DNA of 64,000 nucleotides from an uncultured Caulobacterales bacterium (GCA_903900155.1 CAIUMD010000098.1:1-64000), one strand, 5' to 3'; counted from the stretch's first letter, positions 24,041 to 34,468 are shown. Translations and numbers: made by a program. The notes: a model not told the origin generated them from the letters alone.

Positions 24041-27000
24041 ATGACTCCAGACGACCGCCATATCTTTCACGATCCCACGGGCAAACGTGAGCGGCGGGCC
24101 AAGCTGATCCTGGGCGTCGTCGCCTCGGCCATCGCGGCGGTGGTGGCCGGCTTCGTCGCCACCCTGGCCTTCGCGCCGCGCCTGCCCGACGCGCCGCTGA
24201 AGGATCCACACATCCTGACGTCCCTGCACCAGGAGGCGGCGCCCAAACTCAAGCCCTCCGCCAAGACCTGGCGCCGCGTGCCCAGGCCCAAGGCTGGCGC
24301 GGCCAATGACGTCGCGGCCCGGCCGCTATCGGTCGGCTTCTACGTCTCGTGGGACGAGGACAGCCGCGAGTCCCTGCGCCGCAACATCGACAAGCTGGAC
24401 GTGGTCTCGCCGCAGTGGGTGGCGATCAACGGTTCGCGGGGCGACATCGACGTCACCGACGATCCGGAAGGCAGCGCCCGCATCGCCGCCGCCCCGAACA
24501 AGCCGGCCGTGCTGCCGCTGGTCCACAACTCGGCCAACGCCGCCTTCGACGGGCCGCTGGCCGACGCCCTGCTGGCCAATCCGCTGGCCCGCGCCAAACT
24601 GATCAGCAACCTCGTCACCCTGGCCGCCCAGCGCGGCTATGGCGGCTATGTCTTCGACTTCGAGGCCCTGTCGGCCAAGGGCCTCAACGCCTATCCCAAG
24701 TTCCTGGACGAAGCCCGCGCGGCCCTGAAGGAGGCCGGTCGCGAGGTCTGGGTCACCGCCCCGTTCGACGAGGAAGGCTGGCCGCTCAAGCGCCTGCAGG
24801 CCTCGTCCGACACCCTGCTGCTGATGGCCTACGACCAGCACTACGCCCTGGGCGATCCGGGGCCCAACGCCGGCCAGGACTGGTACGAGAGCGAACTGGA
24901 AAAGCGCTTCGCCCATCTGGATCCCGGCCGCACGGTGCTGGCCTTGGGCGCCTATGGCTACGACTGGACGCTGAACAAGGACGGCAGTCGCGCCTCGGGC
25001 GCTCCGGCCACCTTCCACGAGGCCATGCGCAACGCCCAGGATTCCGGCGCGACCATCCGCATGGACGATGACGCGCTGAACCCGACCTACACCTATGCCG
25101 ACGACAACGGCGATGACCACGTCGTCTGGTTCATGGACGCGGTGACCCTGTTCAACGAGGTCAAGGTCTCCGACCCCTGGAAGCCGCGCGGCTATGGCCT
25201 GTGGCGGATGGGCATGGAGGACCCGGGCGTCTGGTCGGTGCTGGGAAAGCCCTATGGCCAGGCCTCGGCGGCGGGGCTGACCACGCTGGCCAACGGGCAG
25301 GGCGTCGACTTCGACGGCGGCGGGGAGGTGCTGCGCATCGCGGCCCTGCCCACGCCCGGCAAGCGCTCACTGGAGTTCGATCCCGACACGGGCCTGGTCT
25401 CGGGCCAGACCTACGACGTCATTCCGTCCAGCTACGTCATCGAGCGCTATGGCCAGAAGAAGGGGCTGGTGGCCCTGACCTTCGACGACGGCCCCGACGG
25501 CCGTTGGACGCCCAAGATCCTGGACATCCTCAAGCAGAAGAATGCGCCGGCCACCTTCTTCGCCATCGGCCAGAACATGCAGCGCCGCCCCGACCTGGTG
25601 CAGCGCGAGGTGGACGAGGGCCACGACGTGGGCGGCCACAGCTGGACCCACCCCAACATCGCCGAGACGCCCCTGGCCCAGGTGCAGGTCGAACTGAACG
25701 CCACCCAGCGTCTGTTCGAGGTGATCACCGGCCGCTCGATGCGCCTGTTCCGTCCGCCATTCTTCGGCGACGCCGAGCCGTCGACCCCGCACGAGGTGGC
25801 GCCGCTGGTGATCGCCCAGACCCTGGGCTACATGACCGTGGGTCTGCGCATCGATCCCGACGACTGGCAGAAGCCGACCAAGCAGCAGATCATCGACCGC
25901 GTCCTGGATCGCCTGGATAACCCTGGGAACAACCCCGGCCAGGTGGTGCTGCTGCACGACGCCGGCGGCGACCGCAGCCGCACCGTGGCGGCCCTGCCCG
26001 AGCTGGTCGACCAGATCCGGGCGCGCGGCTATCGCCTGGTCACGGTCGGCGAACTGGCCGGCATGACCCCGCAGCAGGCGATGCCGCCGACCTCGCGCAC
26101 CGCCGTCGACCTGGCCATCGACCGGCTGGGCTTCGACTTCTTCCGCTGGACCCAGGCGGTCATGACCTTCCTGTTCGTGGCGGCGATCTTCCTCGGCGTG
26201 GCGCGGCTGGTGTTCCTGGCCAGCCTGGCCCTGGTCCACCGCTTCTGGACCCACGAGGAGCCGGCCGACCTGGACAGCGAGAACGGCCCGCTGGTCTCGG
26301 TGCTGATCCCCTGCTTCAACGAGGAGAAGGTGATCGCCGCCTCGGTGGCGCGGATCTTGGAGAGCGACTGGAAGAACCTGGAGGTCCTGGTTCTGGACGA
26401 CGGCTCCAAGGACCGCACGGCGCAGGAGGTGCGTGACCACTTCGCCGATGACCCGCGCGTGACGCTGCTGAGCTTCGAGAACGGCGGCAAGGCGCGGGCG
26501 GTGAACCGCGGCCTCGCCGTGGCCAAGGGCGAGTTCGTGGTCGCGCTGGACGCCGACACCCTGTTTCCGCCTTCGACCATCGGCCGCCTGGCGCGCTGGT
26601 TCCAGGATCCCGACATCGGGGCCGTGGCCGGCAACGCCATCGTCGGCAACCGCCTGAACATCGTCACGCGCTGGCAGGCGCTGGAATATGTCACCGCCCA
26701 GAACCTGGAGCGCCGGGCGCTCTCGGCCCTGGGCGCGGTGACCGTCGTGCCGGGAGCCGTGGGGGCGTGGCGCAAGAGCGTGCTGGACGCCTTGGGCGGC
26801 TATCCGGCCGACACCCTGGCCGAGGACCAGGACCTGACCATCGCCTGCCAGCGCGCCGGCTGGAAGGTCGCCTTCGACCCCGAGGCCCGCGCCTATACCG
26901 AGGCTCCGGACACCGTGGGCGGCCTGCTCAAGCAGCGCTTCCGCTGGTCGTTCGGCACGCTGCAATGCGTCTGGAAGCATCGCAAGGCGATGTTCAATAC

Positions 27001-27409
27001 CAAGACCCCGGTGCTGGGCTTCGTGGCCCTGCCGCAGATCTGGCTGTTCCAGATCATCCTGGCCGTGGCCGCGCCGCTGGTCGACCTGGCGGTGGTCTGG
27101 AGCCTGATCAGCGGCTTCTACGCCGCCGTCGCCCACCCGGTGGAGTGGCGTCCGGACGACATGCTGCTGGGCCTGGCCTATTGGGCGATCTTCATCGCCG
27201 TCGACCTGTCGGCCGGCGCCCTGGGCATGGTTTTGGAGAAGCGCGCGCCGTGGGCCGACCTGCCGTTGCTGCCGGTCCAGCGGTTCGGCTACCGACAGCT
27301 GATGTACTATGTCGTGGTCAAGTCGGTGGTCATGGCCATCCGTGGCGGCCGGGTCGGGTGGGGCAAGCTGGAGCGCCGGGCGACGGCGTCGGTTTCTCCG
27401 AAAGGTTGA
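24041..27409 (+). CDS. Three-module membrane protein: GH18-like domain, NodB polysaccharide deacetylase, family 2 glycosyltransferase
   Basis: A 1122-residue protein. A membrane helix (about 23-46) is followed by a periplasmic GH18-like glycosidase module (about 95-405) with catalytic motif YVFDFEAL (D206-F-E208). Next is a NodB deacetylase module (about 478-690) with TFDDGPD and the metal ligands in HSWTHPN. A membrane helix pair (about 705-740) leads to a cytoplasmic GT2 domain with LIPCFNEEK, DDGS, DAD and QRFRW (about 745-970), and C-terminal membrane helices. The layout is that of a processive beta-glycan synthase fused to enzymes that trim and deacetylate the product outside the membrane. 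The likely product is an N-acetylglucosamine-type exopolysaccharide; that is inference. It stands alone with no polysaccharide operon around it. Confidence 0.9.
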   Translation: MTPDDRHIFHDPTGKRERRAKLILGVVASAIAAVVAGFVATLAFAPRLPDAPLKDPHILTSLHQEAAPKLKPSAKTWRRVPRPKAGAANDVAARPLSVGFYVSWDEDSRESLRRNIDKLDVVSPQWVAINGSRGDIDVTDDPEGSARIAAAPNKPAVLPLVHNSANAAFDGPLADALLANPLARAKLISNLVTLAAQRGYGGYVFDFEALSAKGLNAYPKFLDEARAALKEAGREVWVTAPFDEEGWPLKRLQASSDTLLLMAYDQHYALGDPGPNAGQDWYESELEKRFAHLDPGRTVLALGAYGYDWTLNKDGSRASGAPATFHEAMRNAQDSGATIRMDDDALNPTYTYADDNGDDHVVWFMDAVTLFNEVKVSDPWKPRGYGLWRMGMEDPGVWSVLGKPYGQASAAGLTTLANGQGVDFDGGGEVLRIAALPTPGKRSLEFDPDTGLVSGQTYDVIPSSYVIERYGQKKGLVALTFDDGPDGRWTPKILDILKQKNAPATFFAIGQNMQRRPDLVQREVDEGHDVGGHSWTHPNIAETPLAQVQVELNATQRLFEVITGRSMRLFRPPFFGDAEPSTPHEVAPLVIAQTLGYMTVGLRIDPDDWQKPTKQQIIDRVLDRLDNPGNNPGQVVLLHDAGGDRSRTVAALPELVDQIRARGYRLVTVGELAGMTPQQAMPPTSRTAVDLAIDRLGFDFFRWTQAVMTFLFVAAIFLGVARLVFLASLALVHRFWTHEEPADLDSENGPLVSVLIPCFNEEKVIAASVARILESDWKNLEVLVLDDGSKDRTAQEVRDHFADDPRVTLLSFENGGKARAVNRGLAVAKGEFVVALDADTLFPPSTIGRLARWFQDPDIGAVAGNAIVGNRLNIVTRWQALEYVTAQNLERRALSALGAVTVVPGAVGAWRKSVLDALGGYPADTLAEDQDLTIACQRAGWKVAFDPEARAYTEAPDTVGGLLKQRFRWSFGTLQCVWKHRKAMFNTKTPVLGFVALPQIWLFQIILAVAAPLVDLAVVWSLISGFYAAVAHPVEWRPDDMLLGLAYWAIFIAVDLSAGALGMVLEKRAPWADLPLLPVQRFGYRQLMYYVVVKSVVMAIRGGRVGWGKLERRATASVSPKG

Positions 27410-27805
27410 AATAGCGCCGATCTGCGTCAAGCTCCGGCGCGGCGTCTGGCCGACGCTCGGGGGAGCTTGTCACGAAGACCGTCGCCATCGCGCTTTCGCT
27501 CGTTGTCGCTCTGGCGCCGTCATGCAGCCTACCGCCCAGGGGGCGCCAAGGATCGGGACGCCGCTGCGGTGCTGTCGCTGATCCTGATCGTCTTCAAGGA
27601 CCCCGGCCGCCAGCGCTGACCTGGACCTCAACGGCAGTCCCGATTTTTGACACCGGTGGACAGCTACACATGTCCGAGAAATTTGGGACCGGTAACAGTC
27701 GCGCGCGGTCAAGGGTTTCCTTACAGCAAGCTTTCAAAAACCCGCGCCGAAGCGCCGAACCGACAAGATAAGCACGCAAGCCTTCACCTTATCGTCGTCA
27801 CGCGG
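27410..27805. other. Gene-free stretch with a possible decayed small lipoprotein
   Basis: No convincing gene here. At about 27471-27532 one frame reads TKTVAIALSLVVALAPSCS, a good lipoprotein signal, but its first codon is ACG where ATG would be expected. The sequel DRDAAAVLSLILIVFKDPG (to TGA near 27619) is in another frame. It may be the remains of a short lipoprotein gene or chance. The rest (27620-27805) is less GC-rich leader DNA upstream of the sucC promoter and includes two ACCGGT hexamers. Confidence 0.35.
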
Positions 27806-27834
27806 TTGCGCCTGCGAAATAGCGCTCCTATAAC
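27806..27834 (+). promoter_or_regulatory. Candidate sucCD promoter
   Basis: TTGCGC (27806-27811) and TATAAC (27829-27834) are separated by 17 bases. This is a good housekeeping-type promoter for a Caulobacter, and transcription would start about 35 bases before the sucC ATG. Confidence 0.6.
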
Positions 27835-27875
27835 CCGGCCACATTTCAGAAAGCCGTCGTCGAGACCGGGCCCTC

Positions 27876-29075
27876 ATGAACATCCACGAACATCAAGCCA
27901 AAGCCGTACTCGCCGAGTTCGGTGCCCCCGTGCCGCGCGGCTTTGCCGCCTTCACGCCGGACGAAGCCGCCGCCGCCGCTGAAAAGCTGGGCACGCCGGT
28001 CTTCGTCGTGAAGAGCCAGATCCACGCCGGTGGCCGTGGCAAGGGCAAGTTCGAGGGCCTGGGCCCCGACGCCAAGGGCGGCGTCCGCGTCGTCAAGTCG
28101 GTCGAAGAGGTCCGCACCAACGCCGAGGAAATGCTCGGCCGCGTGCTGGTGACCCACCAGACGGGCCCCAAGGGCAAGCAGGTCAACCGCCTCTACATCG
28201 AAGAAGGCGCGGCGATCGCCAAGGAATTCTACCTGTCGCTGCTGGTTGACCGCGCCTCGAGCAAGGTCTCGGTGGTCGCTTCGACCGAAGGCGGCATGGA
28301 CATCGAAGAGGTCGCCCATGCGACCCCGGAAAAGATCCACACCTTCACCATCGATCCGGCGACCGGCGTGTGGCCGACCCACACCCGCGCCCTGGCCAAG
28401 GCCCTGGGCCTGACCGGCGGTCTGGCCAAGGAAGCCGCCTCGCTGCTGAACCAGCTCTATACGGCGTTCATGGCCAAGGACATGGCCATGCTGGAGATCA
28501 ACCCGCTGATCGTGACGGCGGATGATCATCTGCGCGTCCTCGACGCCAAGCTGTCGTTCGACGGCAACAGCCTGTTCCGTCACCCGGACATCAAGGCGCT
28601 GCGCGACGAGAGCGAAGAAGACCCCAAGGAAATCGAAGCCTCGAAGTACGACCTGGCCTATATCGCCCTGGACGGCGAGATCGGCTGCATGGTCAACGGC
28701 GCGGGCCTGGCCATGGCCACCATGGACATCATCAAGCTGTACGGCGCCGAGCCGGCCAACTTCCTGGATGTCGGCGGCGGCGCCAGCAAGGAGAAGGTCA
28801 CCGCGGCCTTCAAGATCATCACCGCCGATCCGGCCGTGAAGGGCATCCTGGTCAACATCTTCGGCGGCATCATGCGCTGCGACATCATCGCGGAAGGCGT
28901 CATCGCCGCCGTGAAGGAAGTCGGTCTCCAGGTTCCGCTGGTCGTCCGTCTGGAAGGCACCAACGTCGAACTCGGCAAGAAAATCATCTCGGAAAGCGGC
29001 CTGAACGTCATCGCCGCCAACGATCTGTCTGACGGCGCCGAGAAGATCGTCGCCGCTGTGAAGGGCGCCCGTTAA
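27876..29075 (+). CDS. sucC: Succinyl-CoA synthetase beta subunit (ADP/GDP-forming)
   Basis: SucC with SucD converts succinyl-CoA to succinate while making ATP or GTP in the TCA cycle. The 399-residue protein opens [16 protein letters not shown] and has the ATP-grasp domain ([17 protein letters not shown], about 45-60; LEINPLIV near 206) and the C-terminal CoA-ligase domain ([15 protein letters not shown]). Length is as in other proteobacteria. It overlaps sucD by one base (TAATG), so the two subunits are made in a 1:1 coupled way. It is first in the 2-oxoglutarate dehydrogenase cluster. Confidence 0.98.
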   Translation: MNIHEHQAKAVLAEFGAPVPRGFAAFTPDEAAAAAEKLGTPVFVVKSQIHAGGRGKGKFEGLGPDAKGGVRVVKSVEEVRTNAEEMLGRVLVTHQTGPKGKQVNRLYIEEGAAIAKEFYLSLLVDRASSKVSVVASTEGGMDIEEVAHATPEKIHTFTIDPATGVWPTHTRALAKALGLTGGLAKEAASLLNQLYTAFMAKDMAMLEINPLIVTADDHLRVLDAKLSFDGNSLFRHPDIKALRDESEEDPKEIEASKYDLAYIALDGEIGCMVNGAGLAMATMDIIKLYGAEPANFLDVGGGASKEKVTAAFKIITADPAVKGILVNIFGGIMRCDIIAEGVIAAVKEVGLQVPLVVRLEGTNVELGKKIISESGLNVIAANDLSDGAEKIVAAVKGAR

Positions 29076-29959
29076 TGTCGGTTCTGATCGGTTCGCACAC
29101 CAAGGTCATCTGCCAGGGCATCACCGGCGCTCAAGGCACCTTCCACACCGAGCAAGCCATCGCGTACGGCACGCAGATGGTCGGCGGCGTCACCCCGGGC
29201 AAGGGCGGTCAGACCCACATCGGCCTGCCGGTGTTCGACACCGTCGCCGAAGCCAAGGACCGCACCGGCGCCGACGCCTCGGTGATCTACGTCCCGCCGC
29301 CCTTCGCGGCCGACTCGATCCTGGAAGCCATCGAAGCCGAGATCCCGCTGATCATCTGCATCACCGAAGGCATCCCTGTCCTGGACATGGTCAAGGTCAA
29401 GAAGGCCCTGGCCGGTAGCAAGTCGCGCCTGATCGGCCCGAACTGCCCGGGCGTCCTGACGCCCAACCAGTGCAAGATCGGCATCATGCCGGGCTCGATC
29501 TTCTCGGAAGGCTCGGTCGGCGTCGTGTCGCGTTCGGGCACCCTGACGTACGAAGCCGTGTTCCAGACCACCAACGCGGGCCTCGGCCAGACGACGGCCG
29601 TCGGCATCGGCGGCGACCCGGTCAAGGGCACCGAGTTCATCGACGTCCTGGAACTGTTCCTGGCCGACGAAGCCACCAAGTCGATCGTCATGATCGGTGA
29701 AATCGGCGGCTCGGCCGAAGAAGAAGCCGCTCAGTTCCTGAAGGACGAAGCCAAGCGTGGTCGCAAGAAGCCCATGGTCGGCTTCATCGCCGGCCGCACG
29801 GCGCCTCCCGGCCGTCACATGGGCCATGCCGGCGCCATTGTTTCGGGCGGCAAGGGCGGCGCCGAGGACAAGATCGCGGCGATGGAAGAGGCGGGCATCC
29901 GCGTCTCGCCGTCGCCCGCCAAGCTGGGTGAAACCCTGCTTGAAGTCCTGAAGGGCTAA
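29075..29959 (+). CDS. sucD: Succinyl-CoA synthetase alpha subunit
   Basis: The 294-residue CoA-binding and phosphohistidine subunit. It shows the Rossmann-type N-terminus ([17 protein letters not shown]), the [12 protein letters not shown] loop, GPNCPGVL, and the active-site histidine at about residue 251 in HMGHAGAI. The ATG overlaps the sucC stop. An attenuator-like structure lies in the 179 bases between its stop and sucA. Confidence 0.98.
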   Translation: MSVLIGSHTKVICQGITGAQGTFHTEQAIAYGTQMVGGVTPGKGGQTHIGLPVFDTVAEAKDRTGADASVIYVPPPFAADSILEAIEAEIPLIICITEGIPVLDMVKVKKALAGSKSRLIGPNCPGVLTPNQCKIGIMPGSIFSEGSVGVVSRSGTLTYEAVFQTTNAGLGQTTAVGIGGDPVKGTEFIDVLELFLADEATKSIVMIGEIGGSAEEEAAQFLKDEAKRGRKKPMVGFIAGRTAPPGRHMGHAGAIVSGGKGGAEDKIAAMEEAGIRVSPSPAKLGETLLEVLKG

Positions 29960-29974
29960 AAGAAGATACCGAAA

Positions 29975-30046
29975 CCCCGCCTCGCGCGGGGCCCAGGTTT
30001 TTTGCGACCGCCAGTCGACGATCCGAAAAAATCACCTGGGCCCCGC
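29975..30046 (+). promoter_or_regulatory. Attenuator-like overlapping stems between sucD and sucA
   Basis: Two stems share one segment. Stem A: CCCCGC (29975-29980) with GCGGGG (29986-29991), followed after six bases by TTTTTT (29998-30003). Stem B: GCGGGGCCCAGGT (29986-29998) with ACCTGGGCCCCGC (30034-30046), perfect over 13 bp and extendable by pairing of the T run with AAAAAA (30025-30030). A and B cannot form together. The layout is that of a terminator/antiterminator pair, or simply a strong processing hairpin between cistrons. Confidence 0.6.
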
Positions 30047-30138
30047 CAACGCGACGGGCGCTCGGGTGATTGAGAGACTATATTTACGGGCTGTGCGGTA
30101 GCGCTCCCGTGAAGCAGCGCGGATCTAAGGCGAAAACG

Positions 30139-33102
30139 ATGGCGGACGACGCAGGCATCATCAACCAGGTCTTGACCGAGACCAGCTTCCTCTACGGCGC
30201 CAACGCGGCGTTCGTGGAAGACCTCTACGCCCAGTGGGCGGAGAACCCCGGATCGGTCGAGCCCTCGTGGAACGCCTTCTTCGCCAGCCTGCAGGAGCAG
30301 GCCGACCAGGTTAAGCGCGCCGCGCAGGACCCGGCCTGGACGCCCAAGAAGGTCGCCGGCGCGCGTCCCGACTGGCTGTCGGCCTTGGACGGCCAGTGGG
30401 CCAGCGTCGCCCCCGCCGTCGAAGCCAAGATCGCCAAGGCCGTCGAGGGCAAGGCCCCCGGCGCTTCGGCCGAAGCCGTCCGCGCCGCCACGCTGGACAG
30501 CCTGCGCGCCATCATGATGATCCGGGCGTACCGCATGCGCGGTCACCTCGCCGCCAATCTCGACCCGCTGGGCCTGGATCCGCCGAAGGACGCCAGCGAG
30601 TTGGACCCGGCGACCTACGGCTTCGCCGAGGCCGACTACGACCGCCCGATCTTCCTCGACTACGTCATGGGCATGGAGACCTCGACCATCCGCGAGATGC
30701 TCGAGATCCTGCGCCGCACCTACTGCGGCAATGTCGGCGTGCAGTACATGCACATCTCGGATCCGACCGAGAAGGCCTGGCTGCAGGAGCGCATCGAGGG
30801 CCGCGACAAGGAGATCGTGTTCTCCAAGGAGGGCAAGGTCGCCATCCTGAAGAAGCTGATCGAGACCGAGGGCTTCGAGAAGTTTCTGCACAAGCGCTTC
30901 CCCGGCACCAAGCGCTTCGGCTTGGACGGCGGCGAATCCATGGTCCCGGCCATGGAGCAGATCATCAAGCGCGGCGGCGCGCTGGGCGTGAAGGACATCG
31001 TCCTGGGCATGCCGCACCGCGGTCGCCTGAACGTGCTGGCCGCCGTCATGGGCAAGCCCTATCACGTCATCTTCCACGAGTTCCAAGGCGGCTCGTCGGT
31101 GCCCTCGGACATCGAGGGCTCGGGCGACGTGAAGTATCACATGGGCGCCTCGTCGGACCGTGAGTTCGACGACAACAAGGTCCACCTGTCGCTGACCGCC
31201 AACCCGTCGCACCTGGAAATCGTCAACCCGGTGGTGATTGGCAAGGCCCGCGCCAAGCAGGCCTTCACCCTGCGCGAACAGCCGGACGCCGGCCGCGGCC
31301 ACGTGCTGCCGCTGCTGCTGCACGGCGACGCGGCCTTCGCCGGCCAGGGCGTGGTGGCCGAGTGCTTCACCCTGTCGGGCCTGAAGGGCTACCGCACGGG
31401 CGGCACCATCCACTTCATCGTCAACAACCAGATCGGCTTCACCACCAGCCCGCGCTATTCGCGCAGCTCGCCGTACCCGAGCGACATGGCGCTGATGGTC
31501 GAGGCCCCGATCTTCCACGTGAACGGCGACGACCCGGAAGCCGTCGTCTTCGCCGCCAAGGTCGCGACCGAGTACCGCCAGAAGTTCGGCAAGGACGTGG
31601 TCATCGACATGGTCTGCTATCGCCGCTTCGGTCACAACGAAGGCGATGATCCGACCATGACGTCGCCGATCATGTACGCCAAGATCAAGGGCCACCCGCC
31701 GACCCGCGAGATCTACGCCAACCGCCTGATCGGCGAAGGCGTGATCAGCCAGGCCGAGGGCGACGCCTGGGTCGGCGAGTTCGAGAAGTTCCTCGACGCC
31801 GAGTTCGACGCCGGCAAGAGCTACAAGGCCAACAAGGCCGACTGGCTGGACGGCAAGTGGAAGGGCCTGGCCCTGCCGGGCGACGAAGAGCGTCGCGGCA
31901 AGACCGCTTTCCCCAAGACCCGCCTGCTGGAAATCGGCCGTCAGATCACCACCGTTCCGGACCGCATCAACGCCCACAAGACCGTCAAGCGCGCCATCGA
32001 CAATCGTCGCGAGGCGATCGAGAAGGGCGAGGGCATCGACTGGGGCCTGGGTGAACACCTGGCCTTCGCCACCCTGCTCGACGAGGGCTACCCGGTCCGC
32101 CTGTCGGGCCAGGACTCGGTGCGCGGCACCTTCACCCAGCGCCACTCGGACGTCATCGACCAGACGACCGAAGAGCACTACACGCCGCTGAACAACATCC
32201 GCGCCGGCCAGGCCAACTACGAGGTCATCGACTCGGCCCTGTCGGAAGAAGCGGTGCTGGGCTTCGAATACGGCTTCTCGCTGGCCGACCCGAACACCCT
32301 GACCCTGTGGGAAGGCCAGTTCGGCGACTTCGTGAACGGCGCCCAGGTGGTCATCGACCAGTTCATCAGCTCGGGCGAGCGCAAGTGGCTGCGGATGAGC
32401 GGCCTCGTGATGCTGCTGCCGCACGGCTACGAAGGCCAGGGCCCCGAGCACAGCTCGGCCCGCCTGGAGCGATTCCTGCAGTCGTGCGCGGAAGACAACA
32501 TGCAGGTCGTCAACTGCACGACGCCGGCCAACTACTTCCACGCCCTGCGTCGCCAGATGAACCGCGAGTTCCGCAAGCCGCTGATCGTGATGGCCCCCAA
32601 GAGCCTGCTGCGCCACAAGCGCGCCGTCTCGAACATCGCCGACTTCGCCGAAGGCTCGACCTTCCACCGCGTGATGGTGGACGGCGCCGAGGCCGGTTGC
32701 GACGTCGGCGGCATCACGTTGAAGAGCGACGATCAGATCAAGCGCGTCATCGTCTGCTCGGGCAAGGTCTATTTCGACCTCGTGGACCAGCGCGCCAAGA
32801 CCGGCCGCGACGACGTCTACCTGCTGCGCCTGGAACAGTTCTATCCGTGGCCGATGAAGTCGCTGATGCAGGTGCTGGGCCGCTTCAAGAACGCCGACCT
32901 GGTCTGGTGCCAGGAAGAGCCCAAGAACATGGGCGGCTGGACGTTCGTGGATCCGTGGCTCGAGCTGACGCTCGACAAGCTGGACATCAAGGCCAAGCGC
33001 GCCCGCTATGTGGGTCGTCCGGCCTCGGCGTCCACCGCCGCGGGCCTGATGAGCCGCCACCTGAAAGAGCTCGAAACCTTCCTCAACGAGGCGTTCGCGT
33101 AA
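30139..33102 (+). CDS. sucA: 2-oxoglutarate dehydrogenase E1 component
   Basis: The thiamine-diphosphate E1 enzyme that decarboxylates 2-oxoglutarate and succinylates the E2 lipoyl arm. 987 residues: N-terminal E2-binding segment (SFLYGANAAFVEDLYAQWAE, residues 16-35), DPLGLDPP, the thiamine region GMPHRGRLNVLA, GDAAFAGQGVVAE, and RRFGHNEGDDP, then the transketolase-like domain (GQDSVRGTFTQRH). The start at 30139 has TAAGG eight bases upstream and gives the usual N-terminus; a further 23 codons upstream are open but are leader. It follows the sucD-sucA hairpins and precedes sucB by 57 bases. Confidence 0.97.
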   Translation: MADDAGIINQVLTETSFLYGANAAFVEDLYAQWAENPGSVEPSWNAFFASLQEQADQVKRAAQDPAWTPKKVAGARPDWLSALDGQWASVAPAVEAKIAKAVEGKAPGASAEAVRAATLDSLRAIMMIRAYRMRGHLAANLDPLGLDPPKDASELDPATYGFAEADYDRPIFLDYVMGMETSTIREMLEILRRTYCGNVGVQYMHISDPTEKAWLQERIEGRDKEIVFSKEGKVAILKKLIETEGFEKFLHKRFPGTKRFGLDGGESMVPAMEQIIKRGGALGVKDIVLGMPHRGRLNVLAAVMGKPYHVIFHEFQGGSSVPSDIEGSGDVKYHMGASSDREFDDNKVHLSLTANPSHLEIVNPVVIGKARAKQAFTLREQPDAGRGHVLPLLLHGDAAFAGQGVVAECFTLSGLKGYRTGGTIHFIVNNQIGFTTSPRYSRSSPYPSDMALMVEAPIFHVNGDDPEAVVFAAKVATEYRQKFGKDVVIDMVCYRRFGHNEGDDPTMTSPIMYAKIKGHPPTREIYANRLIGEGVISQAEGDAWVGEFEKFLDAEFDAGKSYKANKADWLDGKWKGLALPGDEERRGKTAFPKTRLLEIGRQITTVPDRINAHKTVKRAIDNRREAIEKGEGIDWGLGEHLAFATLLDEGYPVRLSGQDSVRGTFTQRHSDVIDQTTEEHYTPLNNIRAGQANYEVIDSALSEEAVLGFEYGFSLADPNTLTLWEGQFGDFVNGAQVVIDQFISSGERKWLRMSGLVMLLPHGYEGQGPEHSSARLERFLQSCAEDNMQVVNCTTPANYFHALRRQMNREFRKPLIVMAPKSLLRHKRAVSNIADFAEGSTFHRVMVDGAEAGCDVGGITLKSDDQIKRVIVCSGKVYFDLVDQRAKTGRDDVYLLRLEQFYPWPMKSLMQVLGRFKNADLVWCQEEPKNMGGWTFVDPWLELTLDKLDIKAKRARYVGRPASASTAAGLMSRHLKELETFLNEAFA

Positions 33103-33159
33103 GCGTCGCCTTGCCAAACTAAACCCGCCGGACCGAACAAGAGAGACCTGGAAAGCCCC

Positions 33160-34395
33160 ATGGCCGACATCATGACCCCCGCCCTCGGCGAATCCGTCAC
33201 GGAAGCGACGGTCGCCCGCTGGACCAAGAAGGTTGGCGAGGCGGTGAAGAAGGACGAGATCCTCATCGAGCTGGAAACCGACAAGGTTTCGCTGGAAGTG
33301 GCCTCGCCCGCCGACGGCGTGCTGTCGGCCATCGGCGCCGAGGAAGGCGCGACGGTCGTCCCGGGCACGGTCCTGGGCGTGGTGACCGAAGGCGCGACCG
33401 CTTCGGCCGCTCCGGCCGCCGCCAAGGCTGCTGAAGCCCCGAAGACCGCCGCGCCGGCTCCGGCCCCCGCGCCGACCCCGGCTCCCGCGCCCGCTCCGGT
33501 CGCCGCCGCTCCGACCGCCGCGCCGGTCAGCCCGGCTCCGGCCCGCATCGCCGCCGAGAACAATCTCGACCTGTCGAAGATCGCCGGCACCGGCAAGGAC
33601 GGTCGCGTGACCAAGGGCGACGCTCTCGCCGCCCTGGAAGCCCGCGCCGCCGCTCCGACCCCGGCCCCGACGGCTTCGGCGCCGCGCGCCCTGCACGAGC
33701 GCGAAGAGCGCGTGAAGATGACGCGCCTGCGTCAGACGATCGCCCGTCGCCTGAAGGAAGCCCAGAACACGGCCGCCATGCTGACGACCTTCAACGAGGT
33801 CGACATGACGGCGGTCATGGCCCTGCGCGCCCAGTACAAGGACGTGTTCGAAAAGCGCCACGGCGTGAAACTCGGTTTCATGTCGTTCTTCACCAAGGCC
33901 GTCGTGGCCGCGCTGAAGGCGATCCCGGACGTCAACGCCGAGATCGACGGCACGGACGTCATCTACAAGAACCACTACGACATCGGCGTCGCCGTCGGCA
34001 CCGACAAGGGTCTGGTGGTTCCGGTCGTCCGTGACGCCGACGCGCTGAACCTGGCCGAGATCGAAAAGACCATCGGCGACCTCGGCAAGAAGGCCCGCAC
34101 CGGCGGCCTGGCCATCGAGGACATGCAGGGCGGCACCTTCACGATCACCAACGGCGGCATCTACGGCTCGCTGATGTCGACCCCGATCCTGAACGCGCCG
34201 CAGTCGGGCATCCTGGGCATGCACGCCATCAAGGAACGTCCGATGGTGGTCAACGGCAAGATCGAGATCCGCCCGATGATGTACCTGGCTCTGTCCTACG
34301 ACCACCGCGTCGTCGACGGCGCCGGCGCCGTGACCTTCCTGGTCAAGGTCAAGGAAGCCCTGGAAGACCCGCAGCGCCTGCTGCTGGACCTCTAA
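33160..34395 (+). CDS. sucB: Dihydrolipoyllysine succinyltransferase (E2 of 2-oxoglutarate dehydrogenase)
   Basis: The 411-residue E2 core. It has a single N-terminal lipoyl domain with Lys42 in [11 protein letters not shown], an Ala/Pro-rich swinging linker (about 85-125), the peripheral subunit-binding domain ([18 protein letters not shown], then GRVTKGD), and the catalytic acyltransferase domain with His382 and Asp386 in YDHRVVDG. Start ATG 33160 is preceded by GAGAGACC-type purines. A strong terminator follows, so the E3 gene lpdA further on has its own transcription. Confidence 0.97.
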   Translation: MADIMTPALGESVTEATVARWTKKVGEAVKKDEILIELETDKVSLEVASPADGVLSAIGAEEGATVVPGTVLGVVTEGATASAAPAAAKAAEAPKTAAPAPAPAPTPAPAPAPVAAAPTAAPVSPAPARIAAENNLDLSKIAGTGKDGRVTKGDALAALEARAAAPTPAPTASAPRALHEREERVKMTRLRQTIARRLKEAQNTAAMLTTFNEVDMTAVMALRAQYKDVFEKRHGVKLGFMSFFTKAVVAALKAIPDVNAEIDGTDVIYKNHYDIGVAVGTDKGLVVPVVRDADALNLAEIEKTIGDLGKKARTGGLAIEDMQGGTFTITNGGIYGSLMSTPILNAPQSGILGMHAIKERPMVVNGKIEIRPMMYLALSYDHRVVDGAGAVTFLVKVKEALEDPQRLLLDL

Positions 34396-34421
34396 GAGCG
34401 CCAGAGGCTCAAGCTTCTCGC

Positions 34422-34455
34422 GGCCCCGGCTTCATCGCCGGGGCCGTTTGCTTTT
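34422..34455 (+). terminator. Intrinsic terminator of the suc operon
   Basis: GGCCCCGGC (34422-34430) and GCCGGGGCC (34437-34445) form a perfect 9-bp stem with loop TTCATC, followed by GTTTGCTTTT. Confidence 0.88.
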
Positions 34456-34468
34456 ACGGAAGGTCACC

